DNA from: Flammeovirgaceae bacterium | Lineage (GTDB): Bacteria > Bacteroidota > Bacteroidia > Cytophagales > Cyclobacteriaceae | DNA: 32,627 nt | Assembly: GCA_027487845.1 (NCBI GenBank) | Contig: JAIYCV010000007.1 | Span: forward strand, 1-32,627 | Direction: 5' to 3' | Shown here: piece after piece, positions 27,987-32,627 of the stretch | Position numbering within the stretch: the first letter of the stretch is position 1 | How the letters are laid out: each line of letters begins with the position of its first letter | Position numbers and translations under genes: made by a program | The notes under the pieces: generated by a model | What the model saw: the letters and a program-made list of their open reading frames with translations, nothing else | Database searches by the model: none | What the model was told of the DNA's origin: nothing

Positions 27987-28010
27987 GGAAGGCCAGATTG
28001 CTGGCCTCCC
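27987..28010 (-). other. Strong intercistronic hairpin between the SPFH and LRR genes
   Basis: On the minus strand GGGAGGCCAG and CTGGCCTTCC pair over ten positions (one G-T pair) around a CAAT loop. There is no T-run behind it, so it does not look like a terminator. It starts about ten bases after the SPFH stop codon and ends about 26 bases before the LRR start codon. It may protect or set the 3' end of the upstream part of the message, and so give the two halves different levels (inference). Confidence 0.7.
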
Positions 28011-28019
28011 ATAGTAAAA

Positions 28020-28802
28020 CTATTTCTGCTCAGCAGGATTGATCAAAAGAGGTGTCTTACCATCGGTAATTATGATCTTCGCGTTAGGTGATTTCGCTAG
28101 TTCTCTGAATGCTTCAATACTCTGCCATTCAATAATTACTTTAGAAAGCCCCTCGGTAATAATCTTCTGAGCATCGCGTGTGCCTTGTGCCTCAATGGTT
28201 TTCCGCTGCGCTTCCCGCTTTTCTCGGTCCAGCAAAAATTCCATACGCTGCGCTTGTTGTTCGGCTTCTAATTTTTCCTCGACTGCTCGAGCAAGACCCG
28301 CAGGTAACTGTATATTCTTTAGCAGAACAGCTTCAATCTCAAATCCTCTTGGCAAAAGTATTTTGGCCATCTGCTCCGTAATTTCCTTTTCAATGGACGA
28401 ACGTTGGGCGGAATGCATATCTTTTGCATAGAACCGAGAGCAGACATCGGCAGCAGAAGATCTAAACACACTGCTTATCACATTTACTTCATTCCCAACA
28501 CCGATTGTCTCAATAATGGCTGGAGCTTTTTCAGGTGTCATGCGATAAAGTATCGAGATAACCGCCACTACGTTTAAACCCTCTTTCGATGGAAGATTCG
28601 CATTGATCTCCATATTCATAGTTCGGATAGGCATTTTTATTACGGTGGTAGTAAACGGGTTAAAACCAACAGATCCCGGACCATTTATTTTCGGGCTTAG
28701 TCTACCTAAGTTTCTTTTAACCCCTACCTCCCCTTGCCTTATAATGGCGCAACTAAAACATAACATTAAGCTTGTTACAATTATCGCTATTTGAGTTTTC
28801 AT
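28020..28802 (-). CDS. Lipoprotein-like SPFH/prohibitin-family protein
   Basis: SPFH-domain protein of 260 residues. The leader MKTQIAIIVTSLMLCFSC is short and ends in a Cys (Cys18), so it looks like a lipoprotein signal rather than a full anchor helix. The SPFH domain begins IIRQGEVGVKRNLGRLSP and includes MNMEINANLPSKEGLNVVAV and VFRSSAADVCSRFYAKDM. A Lys/Glu coiled coil (about 180-220, REAQRKTIEAQGTRDAQKII) and the tail LAKSPNAKIIITDGKTPL follow. That tail closely resembles SPNSKVVIIGSG of the SPFH protein at 6665, so the two are paralogues. Its ATG overlaps the stop codon of the 62-residue gene (ATGA), a sign of translational coupling. If lipidated, it would act in the periplasm or outer membrane (inference). 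Confidence 0.82.
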   Translation of the reverse strand: MKTQIAIIVTSLMLCFSCAIIRQGEVGVKRNLGRLSPKINGPGSVGFNPFTTTVIKMPIRTMNMEINANLPSKEGLNVVAVISILYRMTPEKAPAIIETIGVGNEVNVISSVFRSSAADVCSRFYAKDMHSAQRSSIEKEITEQMAKILLPRGFEIEAVLLKNIQLPAGLARAVEEKLEAEQQAQRMEFLLDREKREAQRKTIEAQGTRDAQKIITEGLSKVIIEWQSIEAFRELAKSPNAKIIITDGKTPLLINPAEQK

Positions 28803-28987
28803 GATCGTGCTTGTTTAAAATTGTGATGATATCTGTTTTCTCTGATCCATTTTTTTAATTCCCGTACCTCAGAAGTCACAAGCCAGAAAACGGCTTTGCG
28901 ATATTCCTTCCAAAACAGACGAGAATCAAAACTGACGCATTGCAAAACTTTTTTGCAATGGTCAAGCATCGATTGCTTGGCCTTCAT
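28799..28987 (-). CDS. Small protein of 62 residues, coupled to the SPFH gene
   Basis: No signal peptide or membrane helix. The sequence is rich in Lys, Arg and aromatic residues: MLDHCKKVLQCVSFDSRLFW, then KEYRKAVFWLVTSEVRELKK and WIRENRYHHNFKQ. It is predicted helical and basic. The block with VSFDSRLFWKE and REL.KW has the look of a conserved short domain that I have the impression of in other Bacteroidota, but I cannot name a family. Its TGA overlaps the ATG of the SPFH gene in ATGA, and its ATG is eight bases after the 34-residue gene. That packing supports it as a real gene. A second start at the Met of MLDHC, six codons in, is possible. Confidence 0.6.
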   Translation of the reverse strand: MKAKQSMLDHCKKVLQCVSFDSRLFWKEYRKAVFWLVTSEVRELKKWIRENRYHHNFKQARS

Positions 28988-28995
28988 AGAAAAAA

Positions 28996-29100
28996 TTAAT
29001 TGTGAAACAGAATAGAAAAGAAATAATAGCTAGTGAAGAAAATGATCACAATGGCCCAAAAAAAATCTAATTTACCAATTGATCTACTTGCGGCTTTCAT
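28996..29100 (-). CDS. Possible 34-residue single-pass membrane microprotein
   Basis: The frame encodes MKAASRSIGKLDFFWAIVII followed by FFTSYYFFSILFHN and a TAA. It has a short basic N-terminus and one hydrophobic helix (about residues 12-31). An in-frame ATG three codons further upstream (29109) is an alternative start. It ends eight bases before the ATG of the 62-residue gene, in the same direction. The hydrophobic-helix design, the positive-inside N-terminus and the tight spacing argue that it is translated. So short a frame could arise by chance, and no family is recognised. Confidence 0.5.
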   Translation of the reverse strand: MKAASRSIGKLDFFWAIVIIFFTSYYFFSILFHN

Positions 29101-29136
29101 AATATACATGTTTAAATAGTAATAAAATTTTGAAGT

Positions 29137-29170
29137 AAGGCAGAGTAAAAACTCTATTTTAGATTGCCTT
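29137..29170 (-). other. Two-part hairpin between the 100-residue and 34-residue genes
   Basis: AAGGC/GCCTT arms enclose an inner AGAGT/ACTCT stem with four loop bases and an asymmetric bulge of ten bases. On the minus strand it starts shortly after the stop codon of the 100-residue gene. The tail is only moderately T-rich, so it is a possible weak terminator or leader structure. Confidence 0.35.
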
Positions 29171-29173
29171 TCA

Positions 29174-29476
29174 TCAGATTAGTATCGCTCGGAACATGAT
29201 ATATCTTTTCGAAATTACTTTTGAAAGATAGGGGACAGCGTAAGGGCCAACAGAAACAGGGCTTAAGATTTTACTAACTAACCTTCCGTGTATTTCCTTA
29301 ATTGAGGAGACATTGCTCTTTGAAACGAATGCCTGAATTTCTACTTCTGACTCAGTTTCTTCTTCAAAAACCTCATAATTAGTTGATTTTAGAACGCTTG
29401 CAATTACCCATGATGAATTCGACAGAACGAATATCGTTAATAGTAAAATTGTAAGTTTTCTTTTGAACTGATTCAT
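29174..29476 (-). CDS. Small exported protein of unknown function
   Basis: Product of 100 residues with a Sec-type leader or anchor helix (RKLTILLLTIFVLSNSS, about residues 6-27), followed by an acidic stretch EVFEEETESEVEIQAF and a hydrophobic, basic C-terminus with VGPYAVPYLSKVISKRYIMF. The ATG at 29476 is preferred: the longer frame starts with TTG at 29494, inside the promoter. I recognise no family. It has one of the best promoter matches in the window (29492-29522) with a perfect palindrome in its spacer, so its expression is probably controlled by a dedicated regulator (inference). It heads the minus-strand small-protein cluster, but a hairpin separates it from the next gene. Confidence 0.6.
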   Translation of the reverse strand: MNQFKRKLTILLLTIFVLSNSSWVIASVLKSTNYEVFEEETESEVEIQAFVSKSNVSSIKEIHGRLVSKILSPVSVGPYAVPYLSKVISKRYIMFRAILI

Positions 29477-29491
29477 TATAAAGTATTGCTG

Positions 29492-29522
29492 CAAATTTAA
29501 ATAGTATTACTATTATACGCAA
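29492..29522 (-). promoter_or_regulatory. Promoter of the 100-residue exported protein, with embedded palindrome
   Basis: On the minus strand TTG (29520-29522), exactly 20 bases and TAAATTTG (29492-29499), a full match to the Bacteroidota promoter pattern. The spacer contains the perfect odd palindrome AATAGTA-T-TACTATT (29500-29514), directly behind the -7 box, a typical repressor position. The -7 box ends 15 bases before the ATG at 29476. Confidence 0.7.
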
Positions 29523-29603
29523 GCTCACGCAAAAATGTTTCCGTTTTAACTGAACTAAACTTCCATCTATTACTAAAGTCGTTTTATACTAACTTGCCCA
29601 ATC

Positions 29604-29610
29604 AAAGGAG
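29604..29610 (+). promoter_or_regulatory. Shine-Dalgarno sequence of accC
   Basis: AAAGGAG three bases before the ATG at 29614. It is one of the few strong Shine-Dalgarno sequences in this window and supports that start. Confidence 0.7.
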
Positions 29611-29613
29611 AAA

Positions 29614-31113
29614 ATGATCAAGAAGAAAAAAATACAAAAACTTTTAGTAGCCAATCGCGGTGAAATAGCCCTACGGGTAATGCGAAGTGCAAAAGAGATG
29701 GGAATTAAAACCGTAGCTGTTTACAGTGAAGCTGACCGCCAATCTTTGCACGTGCGTTTCGCGGATGAGGCGGTATGTATTGGCCCACCCGCATCTTCCC
29801 AGTCTTATCTTAGGATCGACAAAATCATTGACGCAGCCAAGCTAACAAATAGCGATGCAATTCATCCAGGCTATGGATTTCTCTCTGAGAATGAGGGCTT
29901 TGCGCGAGAAGTTCGAAATGCTGGATTAATTTTCATCGGCCCTTCACCCGAATCGATTGAGCTAATGGGCAGCAAACTAGGTGCTAAAGCAGCGGTGGCT
30001 AAGTTCAATGTGCCACTCGTTCCGGGAACTGCAGAACCCATATCAGACATCGCGAAAGCAAAAAAGGTAGCGCTTGAAATAGGGTATCCGATTTTGATAA
30101 AAGCAAGTGCGGGCGGAGGTGGCAAGGGCATGCGGATTGTGGAAGACGAATTCCTCTTTGACGAGCAGATGGAACGTGCTGTAAGTGAAGCCATTTCTTC
30201 ATTTGGTGATGGGTCGGTATTTATCGAAAAATATGTGGCCAAACCCAGGCACATCGAGTTTCAAATACTCGGTGACCAACATGGCAACGTGGTGCATCTT
30301 TTTGAACGCGAATGCTCTATTCAGCGAAGACACCAAAAGGTGGTTGAAGAAGCACCTAGCTCCATCTTGACCCCCGAACTGAGACAGCAAATGGGCGAAG
30401 CGGCAGTGAACGCGGCCAAGGCCGCAAACTATTTCAATGCCGGTACAATAGAATTTATTTTGGATGACAAAATGAATTTCTATTTCTTGGAAATGAACAC
30501 TCGCTTACAAGTTGAGCATCCCGTAACGGAACAAATTACCGGGCTTGATTTGGTGAAACTCCAAATAAAAATTGCGGAAGGTGAGCCGCTTCCTTTCAAA
30601 CAAGAAGACTTAACCATCAAAGGTCACGCGATCGAAGTACGTGTGTATGCCGAAGATCCAGCCAACAATTTCTTGCCAGACATTGGCACGCTAGTAACCT
30701 ACAAACGCCCACAGGGGCATGGCATTCGTGTGGATGACGGCTTTGAAGAGGGCATGGCTATTCCATTCTATTACGATCCCATGATCGCGAAAATGATTTG
30801 CACGGCTCACACACGTCAAGAAGCCGTTGACAAGATGATCAGAGCAATTGACGAGTATGAAATCACCGGAGTAGAAACCACATTGGGCTTTTGTAAATTT
30901 GTGATGCAACACGAAGCATTCCGCTCTGGTAACTTTGACACCAAATTTGTAGAAAATTATTTCAGGCCCGAAGTATTAAATCCACAACCCGATGATCGGG
31001 AAGAACTACTTGCCGCACTTCTTGCTACTATCGTTTTCTCATCTGCCAAAAAACAAGAAGTAATGTCGGCTGAAAATCGAACCGAAAGTAAGTGGCGAAA
31101 GAATAGAAGATAA
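29614..31113 (+). CDS. accC: Biotin carboxylase subunit of acetyl-/acyl-CoA carboxylase
   Basis: Carboxylates the biotin prosthetic group of a carrier protein using ATP and bicarbonate, the first half-reaction of acetyl- or acyl-CoA carboxylase. Domains: N-terminal LLVANRGEIALRVMRSAKE, ATP-grasp with the glycine-rich loop ASAGGGGKGMRIV (about residues 163-175), KPRHIEFQILGDQHGNVVHL, FERECSIQRRHQKVVEEAPS, the metal/active-site EMNTRLQVEHPVTEQITGLD (about 292-311) and the C-terminal HAIEVRVYAEDP. At 499 residues it is about 50 longer than the E. coli subunit, the extra length being a charged tail. No biotin carrier or carboxyltransferase gene is adjacent, so its partner must be encoded elsewhere. 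It may belong to a propionyl-/acyl-CoA system instead of fatty acid synthesis. Confidence 0.93.
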   Translation: MIKKKKIQKLLVANRGEIALRVMRSAKEMGIKTVAVYSEADRQSLHVRFADEAVCIGPPASSQSYLRIDKIIDAAKLTNSDAIHPGYGFLSENEGFAREVRNAGLIFIGPSPESIELMGSKLGAKAAVAKFNVPLVPGTAEPISDIAKAKKVALEIGYPILIKASAGGGGKGMRIVEDEFLFDEQMERAVSEAISSFGDGSVFIEKYVAKPRHIEFQILGDQHGNVVHLFERECSIQRRHQKVVEEAPSSILTPELRQQMGEAAVNAAKAANYFNAGTIEFILDDKMNFYFLEMNTRLQVEHPVTEQITGLDLVKLQIKIAEGEPLPFKQEDLTIKGHAIEVRVYAEDPANNFLPDIGTLVTYKRPQGHGIRVDDGFEEGMAIPFYYDPMIAKMICTAHTRQEAVDKMIRAIDEYEITGVETTLGFCKFVMQHEAFRSGNFDTKFVENYFRPEVLNPQPDDREELLAALLATIVFSSAKKQEVMSAENRTESKWRKNRR

Positions 31114-31161
31114 TTCACTTGCAAATCTTGAATTTGAAATCCAAAATTTGAAATCACAAGA

Positions 31162-32457
31162 ATGGCTGAAATAAGACCCCTGCGCGCCTGGCGATACAAC
31201 GCTTCGCTCACCTCCAATATTGAAGAACTCACTTCCCCCCTGTTTGATGTAGTCTCGGAAAAACAAAGAAAAATTCTTTACGAAAACGAACTGAATAGCA
31301 TCCATCTTTCAGTGCCGAAGCCACCTAATGCTGCTTTAACGGCTGCCCAGTTATTGAGCGACTGGAAAACAAAAGGCATTTTAGTTCAAGATGCATTGCC
31401 GACCATCTATGTATACTATCAATACTTTAAGATTCAAGGCTCAGCAGAATTATGCCGAAAAGGATTTGTTTGTAATATTAGAGTACACGACTGGGAGGAC
31501 AACGTGATTTTACGACATGAAAACACGATTCCCAGTTCAGTGAACGATCGAATTGAATTGCTTGAAAAAACGGAGTTAAATGTAAGCCCAACGCATGGCC
31601 TTTACACGGATACGGAATTCATGTTAGAAAAATACATGGATGACGCCATTCGGCAGCCGCTGCTCGAGGAAGAGGATTACCAAGGCGTAAGAGACGTGAT
31701 GGCGGTCATACAGGATGCGAGAATAATCCAACAGTTTATTGAGGTACTTAAGAACAAAAAAATCATTCTAGCTGACGGTCATCATCGCTACGAAAGCTCG
31801 TTGGTATATAAGAAGCAACAGCGGGGCGCTAATGCCGATCATACCGGCAAAGAAGGATATAATTTTCATTTAATGTATCTAACAAATACAGAAGCTGGTG
31901 ATCTAAAAATTCTTCCAACTCACCGCTTGGTGAGCGGCCTAACGAACTTTGATAAAAAAAGCATCCTAACAAAATTAGAAGAAGATTTCGTTGTCAAACC
32001 AGCGGAAGTAACATCGCTCAACGAAATTATACTTGGTAAGCAATGGGCATTTGGAGTTGTCTTCCAAGATGAAGCATTTAAGATTAAGTTAAGACCTGAA
32101 TCATTTTATAAGCTTACGTGGAATTTTCCAGACGTAATCAAACGGCTGGATCTTACAGTAATGCATTTTTTTATTATTGAAAAAATTTTGGGAATTGCGG
32201 GGAAAGATCAACGCACATCTGAAAAAATTGCATTCGATAGAAACTATCTTGACTGCACAGCCAAAGTGGCCAACAACTCAGCGCAACTCGCTTTAATTAC
32301 AAAGGAAATCTCCATTGAGGAAGTCAAGCAAGCCTGTGCGAGTGGGTTTACCATGCCCCAGAAGTCTACCTATTTTTATCCTAAAGTTGTTTGTGGTTTT
32401 CTATTTGGGTCTATCAAAGAAGTTGAGTTTACCAGCAAGAATTATTCACCATTTTAA
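31162..32457 (+). CDS. DUF1015 family protein
   Basis: Cytosolic protein of 431 residues matching the DUF1015 family (recalled as 'DUF1015 domain-containing'). It opens with EIRPLRAWRYNASLTSNIEE and continues LTSPLFDVVSEKQRK, corresponding to the family's 'P..PYDV.S' block. The most conserved block, IILADGHHRYESSLVYKK, is complete (about residues 203-220), as are LPTHRLV and YLDCTAKV. The ADGHHRYE histidines look catalytic or metal-binding, but no reaction is firmly established for the family; members often lie near serine biosynthesis genes, which is not so here. It follows accC by 48 bases and is probably cotranscribed. Two hairpins with T-runs lie downstream. Confidence 0.88.
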   Translation: MAEIRPLRAWRYNASLTSNIEELTSPLFDVVSEKQRKILYENELNSIHLSVPKPPNAALTAAQLLSDWKTKGILVQDALPTIYVYYQYFKIQGSAELCRKGFVCNIRVHDWEDNVILRHENTIPSSVNDRIELLEKTELNVSPTHGLYTDTEFMLEKYMDDAIRQPLLEEEDYQGVRDVMAVIQDARIIQQFIEVLKNKKIILADGHHRYESSLVYKKQQRGANADHTGKEGYNFHLMYLTNTEAGDLKILPTHRLVSGLTNFDKKSILTKLEEDFVVKPAEVTSLNEIILGKQWAFGVVFQDEAFKIKLRPESFYKLTWNFPDVIKRLDLTVMHFFIIEKILGIAGKDQRTSEKIAFDRNYLDCTAKVANNSAQLALITKEISIEEVKQACASGFTMPQKSTYFYPKVVCGFLFGSIKEVEFTSKNYSPF

Positions 32458-32463
32458 ACAACA

Positions 32464-32494
32464 CGGATTAACTCTATTCTTCAATCCGCTTTTT
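32464..32494 (+). terminator. Probable terminator of the accC-DUF1015 unit
   Basis: CGGATT (32464-32469) pairs with AATCCG (32483-32488) around a 13-base loop and runs into CTTTTT. It starts seven bases after the DUF1015 stop codon. Confidence 0.55.
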
Positions 32495-32576
32495 CTCGTT
32501 TTTTAGTTTTGGCATATTACTGAAAAATAGTTGGTGACACCCCGTTGGGGGCATTGACAATCATATAGTTACAAGG

Positions 32577-32610
32577 AGTTTAGTGAAAGTGGTTTCACTA
32601 AACTTTTTTT
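32577..32610 (+). terminator. Strong hairpin with T-run near the right edge
   Basis: A perfect 12-bp stem AGTTTAGTGAAA/TTTCACTAAACT with a GTGG loop is followed by seven T residues (counting the last stem base). It lies 120 bases beyond the DUF1015 stop and behind the first terminator, so it may end a separate short transcript or act as an attenuator for what lies beyond the edge. An ATG at 32615 begins MEKT before the window ends; whether this is a gene cannot be told. Confidence 0.75.
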
Positions 32611-32627
32611 GTTTATGGAAAAGACAA

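Noticed and set aside
27962..28012. ATG at 28012 as start of the LRR protein
   Set aside because: It adds 17 residues in front of a clean signal peptide and would start inside the hairpin region.
29871..30254. Open frame of 127 codons on the minus strand
   Set aside because: It is antisense to accC, whose protein sequence is strongly conserved there.

Overview
The window reads as ordinary chromosomal DNA of a Bacteroidota bacterium, most likely of the Cytophagales/Cyclobacteriaceae kind (inference). The signs are a 59-residue histone H1-like protein typical of the phylum, a DUF6913-type protein in front of dapA, few Shine-Dalgarno sequences, several matches to the Bacteroidota promoter pattern TTG-N19..23-TAnnTTTG, and many lipoprotein signals. 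I see no rRNA, tRNA, CRISPR array, transposase, phage gene or integrase.

Layout. 1-6524 (minus strand): a complete regulated tripartite RND efflux operon, tetR -> tolC-type outer membrane factor -> lipoprotein adaptor -> RND permease, ending in a clear intrinsic terminator at 277-303. Two near-identical 13-bp palindromes lie in front of tetR and in front of the outer membrane factor and are good operator candidates. 6665-9973 (plus strand): an SPFH/prohibitin-like membrane protein, citrate synthase, a bacterial acyl-CoA-binding protein and the 16S rRNA methyltransferase RsmE. 9978-12983 (minus): a large lipoprotein with a PVC-type dehydrogenase/propeller part, HEAT-like repeats and a C-terminal cytochrome c. 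13084-16594 (plus): NAD-dependent DNA ligase, a DUF6913-type protein and dapA. 16640-18161 (minus): the histone H1-like gene and a PLP-dependent alpha-oxoamine synthase (serine palmitoyltransferase or cysteate acyltransferase type). 18330-19628 (plus): a class V aminotransferase-fold protein with a Tat-type leader.

19724-29476 (minus) is a run of ten or more genes: a second tripartite pump (adaptor -> HAE1 permease -> NodT-type outer membrane lipoprotein), a TerC/Alx-like membrane protein, then a cluster of a secreted helical protein, a leucine-rich-repeat protein, a lipoprotein-like SPFH protein and two very small proteins (62 and 34 residues), with a 100-residue secreted protein beyond. 29614-32457 (plus): a biotin carboxylase and a DUF1015 protein. 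The right edge has two hairpin/T-run terminators and perhaps the first codons of another gene.

Most of the window is core metabolism, DNA repair and drug/solute efflux. The least explained part is 26.5-29.5 kb, where small proteins, an exported SPFH protein and an LRR protein are packed in one direction. I found no unmistakable new system; that cluster, the paired TetR operator and the Tat-exported PLP enzyme are the best candidates for follow-up.
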